Positions 1 through 14,558 are shown, numbered from the stretch's first letter. The stretch: DNA of 64,000 bases from Gammaproteobacteria bacterium (GCA_009846005.1 VXYL01000057.1:1-64000), one strand, 5' to 3'. Translations and numbers: made by a program. Notes: a model not told the origin generated them from the letters alone.

Positions 1-2
1 CT

Positions 3-122
3 ACAGACGTGGGAACGGAATCGCGTGTGTCCGAGGATCCATCCTTGTCCGAGGATCCATCCAATCCGAGGATCCATCCAACAGACGTGGGAACGGAATC
101 GCGTGTGTCCGAGGATCCATCC
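3..122. repeat. 42-bp direct repeat with extra core copies
   Basis: A 42-bp unit at 3-44 recurs without change at 81-122. Its 15-bp core TCCGAGGATCCATCC appears two more times between the copies (48-62 and 65-79), giving four core copies. No gene is visible in 1-287; the short minus-strand frame here is encoded by the repeats and shows no family features. The rest of this stretch, up to the rpoC terminator, holds nothing I can recognise. Confidence 0.85.
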
Positions 123-287
123 AAACGATCCTTGCCTTGGCTTCCGGGTCAGGGAGGCGATCAAGAGCCACGCGGCTACGCCGCGAATTTTTGCACGTGC
201 CTCGCAAGCCCGCACTCGGCGGACGCAGAACCGCGATCCGGCAGCGTCTGCCGCCTCGGCGTCGACCCTATCGAAACTCGCCGAAAC

Positions 288-318
288 GGCGGCACGACGG
301 AGAAACCGTCGTGCCGCC
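288..318 (-). terminator. rho-independent terminator after rpoC
   Basis: A perfect 13-bp inverted repeat (288-300 with 306-318) with a 5-base loop begins seven bases beyond the rpoC stop codon. On the minus strand it is followed by G and three T residues, so the T-tract is short. Position and stem strength suggest it ends the long ribosomal protein/RNA polymerase transcript. Confidence 0.7.
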
Positions 319-324
319 CGGCAC

Positions 325-3300
325 CTAACTCGAGCTCAACGCCTCGGACAGGGCCTGCTCGATCTCGTCGGCAGTGGCACCCTGCTCGCGAGCCAACCGG
401 GCCTGGGCCTCCTCCTCCCGCCGTTCCTTGCGTTCCTGGTGGTAGGTCAAGCCCGTCCCGGCCGGGATCAGCCGACCGACGACGACGTTCTCCTTCAATC
501 CGCGCAGGAAGTCCCGTTTGCCGGTCACGGCCGCTTCCGTCAGCACACGGGTCGTCTCCTGGAACGACGCTGCCGAAATGAACGATTCCGTTGCCAATGA
601 CGCCTTTGTGATTCCGAGCAGGACGCGCTCGTACTTCACGGGATTCAGACCGTGGTCATTGAGACGCTCGTTCTCCAGCAGCACGTTGACGAACTCGGCC
701 TGTTCGCCCCGGATGTAGTCCGAATCGCCCGGGTCGACAATCTCGACCTTGCGCAGCATCTGCCTGACGATGGTCTCGATGTGCTTATCGTTGATCGTCA
801 CCCCCTGGAGTCGGTAGACCTCCTGGATCTCGTAGATGATGTACTTCGCGAGTTCTGCCACTCCCTTCAACCGAAGAATGTCGTGGGGACTCTCCGGACC
901 CTCCGAGATGACCTCCCCGCGTTCAACGTGCTCACCCTCGAAGACGGAGATCTGCCGCCACTTGGGAATCAATGTCTCCACGACCTGGTGGGTGATGATG
1001 TCGCCCCGCTCCACCGTCGTCCCGGCCGCCGGCACGATGCGGTGGGAGTCCGGAATGGACAAGGACAGCTCCTCGCCATCGTCCGGCGCAATCACCATGG
1101 TCCTCTCCTTCTCCAAGACCGCAAGCTGGCCAGCGACCTCGGCCCGCAATCCCTCGCCGGTGATGACCAGGCGTCTCTTGCCCTTGGTTTCCTTGCCGAA
1201 GCTGACCGTTCCCGTCGCTTCCGCGAGGATTCCGGGTTCCTTCGGGCGACGGGCTTCGAAGAGGTCCGCGACGCGCGGCAAACCGCCGGTAATGTCCCGG
1301 GTCTTGGACCCCTCCTGGGGAATCCGGGCGACCACATCCCCGACGCCCACCGGCGATTTGTCCTCCACGTTCAGGATCGCGTTGTCCGCGAGGAAGTAAT
1401 GGGCCGGCACATCCGTATTGGCGAGATTAACGGCTTCTCCTGACTCGTCGACCAACCGGACACCGGGGCGCAGGTCCTTGCCGGCCGTTGGCCGGTCCTT
1501 CGGATCGAGCACCGAAATGCTGGAGAGACCTGTCAGTTCGTCCATCTGCCGGTTCACCGACAGCCCCTCTTCCATGTCCTCGAACACGATGCGGCCTTCC
1601 ACCTCGGAGATGATCGGGTGGGTATGGGGATCCCAGTTCGCGATGACCTGACCCGCATCCACTACGTCGTTCTCGCCGACGGTAATGAACGCGCCGTAGG
1701 GCAGCTTGTAGCGCTCGCGCTCGCGTCCATGCTCGTCGACGATCGCGATTTCCCCGGAACGGGATACCGCCACCAACTCGCCCGACTTGCGCTTCACATG
1801 CTTCAAGTTGTGCATCCGCACCGTACCGCCGAAGCGCACCTGGACGCTGTCGCTCGCGGTTGCGCGGGACGCCGCGCCGCCGATGTGGAAGGTCCGCATG
1901 GTCAGCTGGGTGCCCGGCTCGCCAATGGACTGAGCCGCGATCACCCCCACCGCTTCGCCCACGTTCACCTTGTGTCCTCGGGCGAGGTCGCGCCCGTAGC
2001 ATTCCGCACAGACGCCGTAGCGGGTCTGGCAGGTGATCGGCGAACGCACGTCGATCTCGTCGACGCCCATGAGTTCCAAGCGTTCCACCCAGGCTTCGTC
2101 GAGCATGGTGCCCTTGGGAATGAGCTCGTGCTCGCCATCGACGTCGGTCACGGGCCGGGCGATCACCCTGCCGAGCACTCGCGCCGACAGCGGCTCGACC
2201 ACATCGCCGCCCTCGATGAGGGCGGTCATGACCAACCCCTCGTCGGTCCCGCAGTCCGCCTCGGTGACCACGAGATCCTGCGCGACGTCCACGAGCCGTC
2301 GCGTCAGGTAGCCCGAGTTCGCCGTCTTCAGCGCCGTATCGGCAAGTCCCTTGCGGGCGCCGTGCGTCGAAATGAAGTACTCGTTCACCGACAGTCCTTC
2401 GCGGAAGTTGGCAATGATCGGCGTCTCGATGATGCTGCCGTCAGGCCGCGTCATCAGACCCCGCATTCCCGCCAATTGCCGTATCTGCGCCTGGGAGCCG
2501 CGAGCACCGGAATCCGAGTAGATGTAGACCGAGTTGAACGACTCGTGGTCGAACTCCTTGCCGTTGAGATCGATTGCCGACTCGGTGGAGATGCCCTTCA
2601 TCATGGACTGCGAGACCAGATCCTCCGCCCGCGACCAGATATCCACGGCCTTGTTGTACTTCTCGCCTTGGGTCACGAGTCCGGACGCGTACTGCGACTC
2701 GATCTCGGCGACTTCCTCCCGCGCGCTGGTGATGATCGCCGCCTTGTCTTCGGGTATGACGAAGTCCTCGATCCCGATCGATGCCCCGGAAGTCGTCGAA
2801 TAGTGGAATCCCGTGTACATGAGCTGGTCGGCGAAGACCACGGTCTCCTTGAGGCCGACGTTGCGGTAGCAGGCATTGATCAAGGCGGAGATCGCACGCC
2901 GGTCCAGCGGTTGGTTGACCAGCTCGAAGGGCAGTTCCTGCGGCACCAGTTCGTAGAGCAATGCCCGGCCCACGGTGGTTTCGACGAGGGCAGGGTCCTC
3001 GTCTACGTCGTTCTCGCGAATGCGCACCTTGATCTTGGCGTGCAGATCGACCGTGCGGGTCTCGAACGCGCGCGTGACCTCCGCGACGTCTGTGAAGGAC
3101 ATCCCTTCGCCCGCTGCGCCCGTCTTTTCGCGGGTCATGTAGTACAGACCCAAAACGACGTCATGGGTGGGCACGATGATCGGCTCGCCGCTGGCTGGCG
3201 ACAGCACGTTGTTGGTGGACATCATGAGCGCCCGGGCTTCGAGTTGCGCTTCGAGCGTCAACGGCACATGCACGGACATGGTGTCGCCGTCGAAATCGGC

Positions 3301-4869
3301 GTTGAAGGCGGCGCAAACCAACGGGTGCAACTGAATCGCGTTGCCCTCGATGAGCAGCGGCTCAAAGGCCTGGATGCCCAGCCTGTGCAGGGTCGGCGCC
3401 CGGTTGAGCAGCACCGGATGCTCGCGGATGACCTCCGCGAGGATGTCCCAGACCTCCGCGGTCTCCCGCTCCACCATGCGCTTCGCGGACTTGATGGTGG
3501 TGGCCAGTCCGCGTGTTTCAAGCTTCCCGAAGATGAACGGCTTGAACAGTTCCAGCGCCATCTTCTTCGGGAGTCCGCATTGGTGGAGCTTCAAGGTCGG
3601 GCCCACGACGATGACCGTCCGTCCCGAGTAGTCCACCCGCTTGCCGAGCAGGTTCTGGCGGAACCGGCCTTGCTTGCCCTTGATCATGTCCGCGAGAGAT
3701 TTCAGCGGGCGCCGGTTGGATCCCGTGATGGCCCGACCGCGGCGGCCGTTGTCGAGCAGCGCGTCGACCGCTTCCTGCAGCATCCGCTTCTCATTGCGCA
3801 CGATGATGTCCGGCGCATTGAGGTCGAGCAGGCGCTTTAGGCGGTTGTTGCGGTTGATCACCCGACGGTAGAGATCGTTCAAGTCCGAGGTCGCGAAGCG
3901 CCCGCCGTCAAGCGGTACCAGCGGTCTGAGATCCGGCGGCAGCACGGGCAAAACGGTGAGGATCATCCACTCCGGCTTGTTGACCTTGCCGTTGGCGCTC
4001 GACTGGAACGCCTCCATCAGCTTCAGGCTCTTCGATAGTTTTTTCCGCTTGGTCTCCGAAGTCGACGTGCGAACCTGTTCGGCGACCTGTTCGACCCGGC
4101 TCTCGAGGTCCAACTCCGACAGGAGTTCACGAACCGCTTCGCCGCCCATCATCGCCGTGAATTCGTCACCGTGGCGTTCTATCTCCTCGTAGTACTCCTC
4201 GTCCGTGAGTAGCATGCCGGCCTCGACACCCGGCACCGTACCCGGGTCCGTGACGACGTGGTTCTCGAAATAGAGCACGCTTTCGACGGATCGCAGCGTG
4301 CCGATGTAGCGTCGCTCCACCCATGCATTCGGCGCGAGCCCCGGACGGCCGTCCTGGGATGCGACGTGGTCCTCACGGCAGGTGTACCGTTTCGACAGGT
4401 GCGACACCATGTCTCCCGGCGCATAGCGCTGACCCGCCTTCCACCCGGTCAGCTTGCCGTGGCTGTCCTCGCCGTAGCCCGCGTCGAGCAGCAAACCGAT
4501 TCGGGAAGGCAACGATTTGAGGAACCAGATGTGGGCGACGGGGCTCGCCAGTTCGATGCGCCCCATGCGTTCCCGGCGAACCTTCGAAAGGGTCACCTCC
4601 ACGCCGCACTTTTCGCACATCACACCCCGATGCTTGAGCCGCTTGTACTTGCCGCACAGGCACTCGTAGTCCTTCGTGGGACCGAAGATCCGCGCGCAGA
4701 ACAAGCCGTCCCGCTCCGGCTTCAAGGTGCGGTAGTTGATGGTCTCGGGCTTTTTGACTTCGCCGTAGGACCACGAGCGGATCATCTCCGGCGACGCCAG
4801 TCCGATCCGCAGGCTGTCGAACTCGTCCGGTGCGCTCTGGCCCCTAAACAGATTGATGAGGTCTTTCAT
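325..4869 (-). CDS. rpoC: DNA-directed RNA polymerase subunit beta'
   Basis: Largest subunit of RNA polymerase; it carries the catalytic magnesium. The protein has 1514 residues, about 100 more than E. coli RpoC (1407). The N terminus follows the gammaproteobacterial pattern, with zinc ligands C70, C72, C85 and C88. The catalytic NADFDGD motif is residues 523-529, and the C terminus retains the conserved stretch around [13 protein letters not shown]. The excess is explained mainly by two insertions. One of about 60 residues (130-190) follows GLLLD in the clamp region and looks like a CBM5/12 module. One of about 50 extra residues lies in 1238-1299, between RRLVIT and LIPKWRQ. It lies 47 bp downstream of rpoB in the same orientation, the usual rpoBC operon. 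The reading frame is intact through both insertions. Confidence 0.98.
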   Translation of the reverse strand: MKDLINLFRGQSAPDEFDSLRIGLASPEMIRSWSYGEVKKPETINYRTLKPERDGLFCARIFGPTKDYECLCGKYKRLKHRGVMCEKCGVEVTLSKVRRERMGRIELASPVAHIWFLKSLPSRIGLLLDAGYGEDSHGKLTGWKAGQRYAPGDMVSHLSKRYTCREDHVASQDGRPGLAPNAWVERRYIGTLRSVESVLYFENHVVTDPGTVPGVEAGMLLTDEEYYEEIERHGDEFTAMMGGEAVRELLSELDLESRVEQVAEQVRTSTSETKRKKLSKSLKLMEAFQSSANGKVNKPEWMILTVLPVLPPDLRPLVPLDGGRFATSDLNDLYRRVINRNNRLKRLLDLNAPDIIVRNEKRMLQEAVDALLDNGRRGRAITGSNRRPLKSLADMIKGKQGRFRQNLLGKRVDYSGRTVIVVGPTLKLHQCGLPKKMALELFKPFIFGKLETRGLATTIKSAKRMVERETAEVWDILAEVIREHPVLLNRAPTLHRLGIQAFEPLLIEGNAIQLHPLVCAAFNADFDGDTMSVHVPLTLEAQLEARALMMSTNNVLSPASGEPIIVPTHDVVLGLYYMTREKTGAAGEGMSFTDVAEVTRAFETRTVDLHAKIKVRIRENDVDEDPALVETTVGRALLYELVPQELPFELVNQPLDRRAISALINACYRNVGLKETVVFADQLMYTGFHYSTTSGASIGIEDFVIPEDKAAIITSAREEVAEIESQYASGLVTQGEKYNKAVDIWSRAEDLVSQSMMKGISTESAIDLNGKEFDHESFNSVYIYSDSGARGSQAQIRQLAGMRGLMTRPDGSIIETPIIANFREGLSVNEYFISTHGARKGLADTALKTANSGYLTRRLVDVAQDLVVTEADCGTDEGLVMTALIEGGDVVEPLSARVLGRVIARPVTDVDGEHELIPKGTMLDEAWVERLELMGVDEIDVRSPITCQTRYGVCAECYGRDLARGHKVNVGEAVGVIAAQSIGEPGTQLTMRTFHIGGAASRATASDSVQVRFGGTVRMHNLKHVKRKSGELVAVSRSGEIAIVDEHGRERERYKLPYGAFITVGENDVVDAGQVIANWDPHTHPIISEVEGRIVFEDMEEGLSVNRQMDELTGLSSISVLDPKDRPTAGKDLRPGVRLVDESGEAVNLANTDVPAHYFLADNAILNVEDKSPVGVGDVVARIPQEGSKTRDITGGLPRVADLFEARRPKEPGILAEATGTVSFGKETKGKRRLVITGEGLRAEVAGQLAVLEKERTMVIAPDDGEELSLSIPDSHRIVPAAGTTVERGDIITHQVVETLIPKWRQISVFEGEHVERGEVISEGPESPHDILRLKGVAELAKYIIYEIQEVYRLQGVTINDKHIETIVRQMLRKVEIVDPGDSDYIRGEQAEFVNVLLENERLNDHGLNPVKYERVLLGITKASLATESFISAASFQETTRVLTEAAVTGKRDFLRGLKENVVVGRLIPAGTGLTYHQERKERREEEAQARLAREQGATADEIEQALSEALSSS
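4300..4482 (-). other. CBM5/12-like (chitin-binding ChtBD3-type) insertion inside RpoC
   Basis: Residues 130-190 of RpoC have no counterpart in E. coli RpoC, where GLLLD runs almost directly into the ERVLYFES stretch. The insert has the spacing typical of CBM5/12 modules: W143, Y149, G152-D153, V155, Y162, C164, H168, P176 and W183 near the end. In that family these positions hold the small beta-sheet and the aromatic sugar-contacting face. Binding of carbohydrate here is not implied; the fold may serve another purpose in the clamp. Confidence 0.6.
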
Positions 4870-4916
4870 GTTCCCTTTAATCCCTTGTTCTTGAGCAACG
4901 TAGAGCGTGCTAGCAC

Positions 4917-9236
<4,320 letters not shown>

Positions 9237-9359
9237 TAGAGTTCCCGTGGGTTATGGTTGGATTGGTGAGTTGGTCGTCGCCCGACTTGAGCGACATGCG
9301 ACGCGAGTCTGACGAGGCGATGGGCGCGTCCTTCGGATGATAGCCACGCCCCCACGCGC

Positions 9360-9395
9360 AAAACCCCGAGCGCACGAACTCCCGTGCGCACGGGG
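9360..9395 (-). terminator. attenuator-like hairpin between rplL and rpoB
   Basis: On the minus strand an inverted repeat pairs 9395-9384 with 9375-9364 (11 of 12 pairs, 8-base loop) and runs directly into four T residues (9363-9360). It sits about 100 bases past the rplL stop and 120 before rpoB, the same place as the partial terminator of E. coli rplL-rpoB. It probably lowers rpoBC transcription relative to the ribosomal protein genes. Confidence 0.65.
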
Positions 9396-9411
9396 CAAGC
9401 GCCGTGCGGTT

Positions 9412-9434
9412 AGCGTCCGGATACGCCGGACGCT
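9412..9434 (-). other. second hairpin in the rplL-rpoB leader
   Basis: A perfect 9-bp stem (9412-9420 with 9426-9434) with a 5-base loop lies just upstream of the attenuator on the transcript. It has no T-tract. In E. coli an RNase III site occupies this intergenic region, and this hairpin could play that role; the sequence alone cannot show it. Confidence 0.4.
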
Positions 9435-9495
9435 CTCGACCGACGCCTGAACGGCGCCGACGAAGCTGTTACGATTCAAATCGCGCGGCCGTCGT

Positions 9496-9885
9496 CTATT
9501 TGACTTCCACGGACGCGCCTGCGTCTTCCAACTGCTTCCTTATCTCCTCCGATTCGTCTTTGCCGACGCCCTCTTTAACAGGCGAAGGCGCTTCGTCAAC
9601 CAGGGCCTTGGCTTCTTTCAGCCCCAGACCCGTGATGGCACGGACCGCCTTGATGACATTGACCTTCTTGTCGCCAACGCCCGCAAGTACGACCGTGAAT
9701 TCCGTCTGTTCTTCCGCGCCGGCGGCCGGTTCGTCGGCGCCGCCGGGGCCCGCCGGTGCAACGGCGAGGGGTACCGCGGCCGCGGATACACCGAACTTTT
9801 CCTCCATGGAGCGGACGAGTTCCACGACTTCCATGACGCTCATATCCGCGATGGCGCCTAAGATATCGTCTTTGGACAAAGCCAT
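9496..9885 (-). CDS. rplL: 50S ribosomal protein L7/L12
   Basis: Stalk protein of the large ribosomal subunit, which recruits translation GTPases. It has 129 residues, slightly longer than the usual 120-125. The N-terminal dimerisation segment ([18 protein letters not shown]) is followed by an Ala/Pro/Gly/Glu-rich hinge at about 37-60. The conserved C-terminal domain follows, with [20 protein letters not shown] and [13 protein letters not shown]. It lies 52 bp downstream of rplJ, its partner in the stalk complex. Confidence 0.97.
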   Translation of the reverse strand: MALSKDDILGAIADMSVMEVVELVRSMEEKFGVSAAAVPLAVAPAGPGGADEPAAGAEEQTEFTVVLAGVGDKKVNVIKAVRAITGLGLKEAKALVDEAPSPVKEGVGKDESEEIRKQLEDAGASVEVK

Positions 9886-9937
9886 AAAGGTTGACTCCTC
9901 AAGTGTTGTTGAATGATCTGGTGATGAACCCGGCCCA

Positions 9938-10471
9938 CTAGCCCGCCTGGGCTTCCTTCGAGTCGCCGACGGCGGCCAGGGTTCTGGTCAGCTTGCCGGG
10001 GACCTCCATAAGCGTTTGGACGAGTTTGACAACGGGTGCCCGCATCACCCCCATAAGCATGACGATTGCTTCGTCCCGGGTGGGCAGGGTCGCAACGCGG
10101 TCGATCTCGTCCGCGGCGAACAGCTGACCGCTGATTGACAGAGCCTTGACATCGAGTTTCTCGATGTCGCGTACGGCATCTTTGAACAGTCGCGCCGCCG
10201 ACCCCGGGTCTTCGTTGGAGAACGCCAGCATCGTGGGACCCGTCGCGACCTCGGCTAGGCATTCGTAGTCGGTGCCAACGACCGCGCGCTTCAGCAGCGT
10301 ATTGCGGACCACGCGCAGGTACACGCCCGACTCGCGGGCGCGACGCCGCAGATCCGTCATCTCGGCAACGCTCACGCCGCGATGGTCGACCACCACCGCC
10401 GACAGCGCATTGCCCGCCGCCGCATTCAGCTCGGCGACGATCGCTTGTTTCTGTTCGAGTTGGAGTGCCAT
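9938..10471 (-). CDS. rplJ: 50S ribosomal protein L10
   Basis: L10 anchors L7/L12 dimers to 23S rRNA. The 177-residue protein begins [16 protein letters not shown] and has the family motif [18 protein letters not shown]. Its start codon lies only two bases after the rplA stop, so the long untranslated leader that mediates L10 autoregulation in E. coli is absent at this position. Translation is probably coupled to rplA. Confidence 0.97.
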   Translation of the reverse strand: MALQLEQKQAIVAELNAAAGNALSAVVVDHRGVSVAEMTDLRRRARESGVYLRVVRNTLLKRAVVGTDYECLAEVATGPTMLAFSNEDPGSAARLFKDAVRDIEKLDVKALSISGQLFAADEIDRVATLPTRDEAIVMLMGVMRAPVVKLVQTLMEVPGKLTRTLAAVGDSKEAQAG

Positions 10472-10473
10472 CG

Positions 10474-11169
10474 CTAAACCCCGAGTGAGCCCTCGTCGAT
10501 GCGCAGACCGGGCCCCATCGTCGTCGATAGGGTGATCCTCTTCAGGTAGTGGCCCTTCGAGGATGCGGGCCTTGCCCGGCGAAGGTCACCGATCAGCGCC
10601 TCGACGTTCTCCCTGACCTGCCGAGGTTCGAAACCCACCGTGCCGACGCGGCCGTGCACGATGCCGCCGCGGTCGGCGCGGAATTGGACCTGTCCCGACT
10701 TGGCGTTCTTCACCGCCGTCTCCACGTCGGACGTGACGGTGCCGGTCTTGGGGTTCGGCATGAGTCCCCGTGGTCCAAGCACGCGGCCAAGCGCGCCGAC
10801 CACACGCATGGCGTCCGGAGTCGCGATCACGACGTCGAAGTCCAACTCCCCGCCGTTGACGCGTTCCGCTAGATCGTCGAGTCCCACGACGTCGGCACCG
10901 GCAGCCCGCGCCTTGTCGGCGTTGTCGCCCTGGGCAAAGACGGCGACCCGAACCGCCTTGCCTGAACCATGGGGCAACGTGGTAGCGCCGCGAACGGCCT
11001 GTTCGGACTTCCTGGGATCCACAGCGAGGTTCACGGCGACATCGATCGACTCGGCGAAACCGGTCTTCGCAACGGCGTTGAGCAACGCCACCGCCTCCTC
11101 GATCGGGTAGACCTTGGTCCGGTCCAGCCTTTCCTCGATCGAACGCATTCGCTTGCCTTGTTTGGCCAT
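10474..11169 (-). CDS. rplA: 50S ribosomal protein L1
   Basis: L1 binds the L1 stalk of 23S rRNA and in E. coli represses its own operon. The 231-residue protein has the expected length and the motifs [19 protein letters not shown] and [16 protein letters not shown]. It follows rplK by 84 bp and precedes rplJ by two bases. Confidence 0.97.
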   Translation of the reverse strand: MAKQGKRMRSIEERLDRTKVYPIEEAVALLNAVAKTGFAESIDVAVNLAVDPRKSEQAVRGATTLPHGSGKAVRVAVFAQGDNADKARAAGADVVGLDDLAERVNGGELDFDVVIATPDAMRVVGALGRVLGPRGLMPNPKTGTVTSDVETAVKNAKSGQVQFRADRGGIVHGRVGTVGFEPRQVRENVEALIGDLRRARPASSKGHYLKRITLSTTMGPGLRIDEGSLGV

Positions 11170-11254
11170 CCCTACGACCTCCCGAGCCGGACCTCAACGG
11201 GGTCTCGGTCACATCCCTCAATCGCACGCATTCGTCGACCCTGCCTGGCCATCG

Positions 11255-11710
11255 CTAACCCCCAGCGCCGGGCCGCAAGGCGGCGTCGTCCACGTCTATG
11301 CCGGCGCTGCGCGCGCTGCCGGCTATCGTGCGCACCGCCGCATCGAGGTCGGCGGCGGTGAGATCAGGCATCTTGATCCGGGCGATCTCCTCAAGCTGAG
11401 CTCGGGTTACCTTGCCTTTCTTGTCCGTATTGGGCGTACCGGACCCCTTGTCGATGTTTGCCGCCTTGCGCAACAGCACCGACGCGGGCGGCGTCTTCGT
11501 GATGAACGAGAACGAACGGTCGCTGTACACGGTGATCACCACGGGTACCGGCAGCCCGGCTTCCTGGCGTTGCGTTTCGGCGTTGAACGCCTTGCAGAAG
11601 TCCATGATGTTGACGCCGTGCTGCCCCAGCGCCGGTCCGACCGGGGGGGCCGGATTGGCCTGTCCGGCCGGAACCTGGAGCTTGATATAGGCTTCGACCT
11701 TCTTAGCCAT
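11255..11710 (-). CDS. rplK: 50S ribosomal protein L11
   Basis: L11 forms the GTPase-associated centre with 23S rRNA. The 151-residue protein is about nine residues longer than E. coli L11, mostly at the C terminus ([11 protein letters not shown]). The N-terminal domain [22 protein letters not shown] and the RNA-binding C-terminal domain are well conserved. It lies 51 bp downstream of nusG. Confidence 0.97.
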   Translation of the reverse strand: MAKKVEAYIKLQVPAGQANPAPPVGPALGQHGVNIMDFCKAFNAETQRQEAGLPVPVVITVYSDRSFSFITKTPPASVLLRKAANIDKGSGTPNTDKKGKVTRAQLEEIARIKMPDLTAADLDAAVRTIAGSARSAGIDVDDAALRPGAGG

Positions 11711-11761
11711 GGTAGCTACTCCGCGATGCCCCGGCGTCGAGTGCGTTCAAGTACGGCGCCA

Positions 11762-12289
11762 TCAGCCCTTCTCCACCTGCGAGAAGTCCAGCTCCACCGG
11801 CGTCGAACGCCCGAAGATCGTTACGGCCACGACCATACGGCTCTTCTCGTAGTTGACTTCCTCCACGACGCCGTTGAAGTCGTTGAACGGACCGTCGATG
11901 ACCCGAACCAGTTCGCCGGGTTCGAACACCGTCTTCGGCGTTGCCTTCTCGCTCCCTTCCTGGACGCGCGCAAGGATCGCCTGTGCTTCGGCGTCCGATA
12001 GCGGCGCCGGTTCGTCGGCGCGACCGCCGATGAACCCCATCACCCTCGGCGTCTCCTTGACCAAGTGCCAGGTATCGTTGTTGAGGTCCATGTGCACAAG
12101 GACGTAACCGGGAAAGAACTTGCGTTCGCTGCGCCGCTTCTGGCCAGCGCGCATCTCCACGACTTCCTCCGTCGGCACCAGCACGTCGTCGAAGTACTCC
12201 TTGAACGGGGACAATTCGATTCGCTCCTTGAGCGAACGCGCCACGGCCTTCTCGAAGCCCGAATAGGCATGGACCACGTACCAGCGCAT
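11762..12289 (-). CDS. nusG: transcription termination/antitermination factor NusG
   Basis: NusG binds the RNA polymerase clamp, limits pausing and links transcription to Rho and ribosomes. The NGN domain starts at [15 protein letters not shown], with VPTEEVVE and [10 protein letters not shown] conserved. The C-terminal KOW domain ([14 protein letters not shown], ending [11 protein letters not shown]) is intact. I place the start at the ATG at 12289 (175 residues), with a GGGG element about 8 bases upstream. An upstream TTG at 12313 would add eight residues and overlap the end of secE. Confidence 0.96.
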   Translation of the reverse strand: MRWYVVHAYSGFEKAVARSLKERIELSPFKEYFDDVLVPTEEVVEMRAGQKRRSERKFFPGYVLVHMDLNNDTWHLVKETPRVMGFIGGRADEPAPLSDAEAQAILARVQEGSEKATPKTVFEPGELVRVIDGPFNDFNGVVEEVNYEKSRMVVAVTIFGRSTPVELDFSQVEKG

Positions 12290-12305
12290 CACTGTTTGCC
12301 CCGCA

Positions 12306-12707
12306 CTATCCAATCACCTGCTTCACGAGGAAACTCAAACCCGAATCGAGTCCCCACAGAATCAGCGCGAAGATCAGGATCAGGATCAATACGATCATCG
12401 TTGTCTGCGTCGTCTCCTGCCGGTTCGGCCAGACGACGCGCCGCAGTTCCGTCCTGGCTTCGCGCGCCAGGTTCCATACCCGCTGACCCCGTTCGGTCTG
12501 CTGCGCCGCAAAGCCCGCCACCAGGGCCAAGCCCACCAGTGCGAGCGCTCGGTAATGGAACGGCCAGTCGCCGAAATACCAATTGCCCACGACGCCGACG
12601 GCGACGAGCACCATCACGACGATCCATTTCAGCCAATCGACGATAGTTCTGGTCTCCCCTATAGCCTTGGCCCGTTGCGCCGTTGCCGCCACTGATGTTG
12701 TCCGCAT
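12306..12707 (-). CDS. secE: preprotein translocase subunit SecE
   Basis: Essential small subunit of the SecYEG channel in the inner membrane. The 133-residue protein has the three-helix layout of enterobacterial SecE. Two hydrophobic segments lie at about 26-45 and 53-68. A conserved amphipathic stretch ([20 protein letters not shown]) precedes the final transmembrane helix. It stands between tRNA-Trp and nusG, as in many gammaproteobacteria. Confidence 0.95.
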   Translation of the reverse strand: MRTTSVAATAQRAKAIGETRTIVDWLKWIVVMVLVAVGVVGNWYFGDWPFHYRALALVGLALVAGFAAQQTERGQRVWNLAREARTELRRVVWPNRQETTQTTMIVLILILIFALILWGLDSGLSFLVKQVIG

Positions 12708-12726
12708 GCGGTTCGTGTCCGGTAGG

Positions 12727-12802
12727 TGGCAGGCCAGGAGGGACTCGAACCCCCAACCTGCGGTTTTGGAGACCGCTGCTCTACCAATTGAGCTACTGGC
12801 CT
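12727..12802 (-). tRNA. trpT: tRNA-Trp(CCA)
   Basis: A 76-nt cloverleaf with acceptor AGGCCAG/CTGGCCT, anticodon loop CTCCAAA (anticodon CCA), T-arm GGTTCGAGTCC, discriminator G and an encoded CCA end. It lies between tuf and secE. Confidence 0.97.
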
Positions 12803-12829
12803 TCCGGTTTCAGTCCGCCCCTACCTTCT

Positions 12830-12869
12830 CTTTCGCCCTTTCGCCCTTTCGCCCTTTCGCCCTTTCGCC
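12830..12869. repeat. five tandem copies of CTTTCGCC
   Basis: Five perfect 8-bp units end on the first base of the tuf stop codon (12869-12871 on the plus strand). No stem or T-tract is formed. It is a simple-sequence array in the tuf to tRNA-Trp spacer. Confidence 0.9.
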
Positions 12870-14065
12870 TAGGCGATGATCTTGGTGACGACGCCGGCGC
12901 CCACCGTGCGGCCACCCTCGCGGATGGCGAATCTCAAGCCCTCGTCCATGGCGATTGGGCTGATCAAAGTCGCTTCCAGGTTGACGTTGTCACCCGGCAT
13001 GACCATCTCGACGCCATCCGGCAGGGTTACCGAGCCCGTAACGTCCGTGGTGCGGAAGTAGAACTGCGGTCGATAGCCTTCGAAGAACGGCGTGTGGCGC
13101 CCACCCTCGTCCTTGGACAGAACATAAACCTCCGCCTCAAATCGGGTATGCGGCGTAATGCTTCCCGGTACCGCCAACACCTGGCCGCGTTCGACATCCT
13201 CGCGTTTGGTTCCCCGAAGCAGGACGCCGATGTTCTCGCCAGCGCGACCTTCATCGAGCAGCTTGCGGAACATCTCGACCCCCGTGCAGGTCGTACGCTG
13301 CGCCTCGCGAATACCGATGATCTCGATCTCATCGCCGACCTTGACGATTCCCCGGTCAACCCGACCGGTAACCACCGTGCCGCGCCCCTGGATCGTGAAG
13401 ACATCCTCGATGGGCATCAGGAACGGCTGGTCGACGGGTCGTTCCGGCTCCGGCACGTAGTCGTCGAGGGTCTGGATTAGCTCCAACACGCTGCCCTCGC
13501 CGACATCGGAGGTATCGCCCTCGAGGGCCTGCAACGCGCTTCCGACAACGATGGGCGTGTCGTCGGGGAACTCGTTCTGCTCGAGGATTTCCTGGATGTC
13601 GAGCGTCACCAGTTCGACGAACTCCTCGCGCTCGTCCTCCTCGAGCTGGTCCACCTTGTTCATGTAGACCACGATGCGCGGCACGCCGACCTGGCGTGCG
13701 AGCAGGATGTGCTCGCGGGTTTGCGGCATCGGCCCGTCGACGGCGGAAACGACCAGGATGGCGCCGTCCATCTGCGCGGCACCGGTGATCATGTTCTTGA
13801 CGTAGTCGGCATGGCCCGGGCAGTCGACGTGGGCGTAGTGCCGGTTCGGGCTCTCGTACTCCACGTGGGTGGTTGCGATGGTGATGCCGCGTTCGCGTTC
13901 CTCGGGTGCGTTGTCGATCTCGTCGAACTCCTTGATCTCGCCACCCTGGCGCGCCGCACAGATCTTGGTCATCGCCGCGGTAAGCGTGGTCTTGCCGTGG
14001 TCCACGTGCCCGATCGTGCCGACATTGATGTGCGGCTTGGTTCGTTCGAATCTCTCTTTGGCCAT
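12869..14065 (-). CDS. tuf: elongation factor Tu
   Basis: GTPase that delivers aminoacyl-tRNA to the ribosome. The 398-residue protein has the P-loop GHVDHGKT at 19-26, the switch region [28 protein letters not shown] (G3) and NKVD (G4). It corresponds to the tufB position of E. coli, after tRNA-Thr(GGT) and before tRNA-Trp/secE. Confidence 0.98.
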   Translation of the reverse strand: MAKERFERTKPHINVGTIGHVDHGKTTLTAAMTKICAARQGGEIKEFDEIDNAPEERERGITIATTHVEYESPNRHYAHVDCPGHADYVKNMITGAAQMDGAILVVSAVDGPMPQTREHILLARQVGVPRIVVYMNKVDQLEEDEREEFVELVTLDIQEILEQNEFPDDTPIVVGSALQALEGDTSDVGEGSVLELIQTLDDYVPEPERPVDQPFLMPIEDVFTIQGRGTVVTGRVDRGIVKVGDEIEIIGIREAQRTTCTGVEMFRKLLDEGRAGENIGVLLRGTKREDVERGQVLAVPGSITPHTRFEAEVYVLSKDEGGRHTPFFEGYRPQFYFRTTDVTGSVTLPDGVEMVMPGDNVNLEATLISPIAMDEGLRFAIREGGRTVGAGVVTKIIA

Positions 14066-14171
14066 GTCGAGGCGGTCTCCTTAATGCTCCTCTCATCGCG
14101 TGTCTTGCGCGATTAAGCTGCTGCCGGCGCCCATCCCGATGGCGAACGGCGCCGCAAAGGCAAATGTCAAC

Positions 14172-14247
14172 TGGTGCTCACAATCGGATTCGAACCGATG
14201 ACCTCGTCCTTACCAAGGACGTGCTCTACCAACTGAGCTATGTGAGC
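14172..14247 (-). tRNA. thrT: tRNA-Thr(GGT)
   Basis: A 76-nt cloverleaf with acceptor GCTCACA/TGTGAGC, anticodon loop TTGGTAA (GGT), T-arm GGTTCGAATCC, and encoded ACCA end. It matches the thrT position upstream of tuf. Confidence 0.97.
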
Positions 14248-14308
14248 GATCAACGGGGTCCCTTATCGTCAGGCCGGTCAAATCAGTTCGACGCGTGACC
14301 AGACTCCT

Positions 14309-14382
14309 TGGAGCGGGTAGCGGGAATCGAACCCGCGCCATCAGCTTGGAAGGCTGAGGTTCTACCACTGAACCATACCCGC
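14309..14382 (-). tRNA. glyT: tRNA-Gly(TCC)
   Basis: A 74-nt cloverleaf with acceptor GCGGGTA/TACCCGC, anticodon loop CTTCCAA (TCC), T-arm GGTTCGATTCC, discriminator T and encoded CCA. It matches glyT of the conserved cluster. Confidence 0.97.
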
Positions 14383-14446
14383 CGCTAGCCAAGCGCACCG
14401 CTGCGCCTGAAGCTCGCAAACCCTGCCGACTTCGCCACCGCGCCAC

Positions 14447-14531
14447 TGGTGGAGGGGGTAGGATTCGAACCTACGAAGGCTAAGCCGTCAGATTTACAGT
14501 CTGATCCCTTTGGCCGCTCGGGAACCCCTCC
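14447..14531 (-). tRNA. tyrU: tRNA-Tyr(GTA)
   Basis: An 85-nt class II tRNA with acceptor GGAGGGG/CCCCTCC, anticodon loop CTGTAAA (GTA), a long variable arm and encoded ACCA end. It is now the first tRNA of the tyrU-glyT-thrT-tuf group. Confidence 0.97.
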
Positions 14532-14558
14532 GGGACTCGCAAGTAAAAAAGACGCGGA

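Noticed and set aside
1-207. Small minus-strand frame over the window-start repeats
   Set aside because: Its repeating residues are produced by the DNA repeats; no domain or start signal.
1618-3840. 740-residue open frame on the plus strand opposite rpoC
   Set aside because: Antisense shadow of a highly conserved gene in GC-rich DNA; the frame has no family features.
12830-12869. Possible CRISPR-like array
   Set aside because: Units are 8 bp with no spacers; no CRISPR array was seen anywhere in the window.
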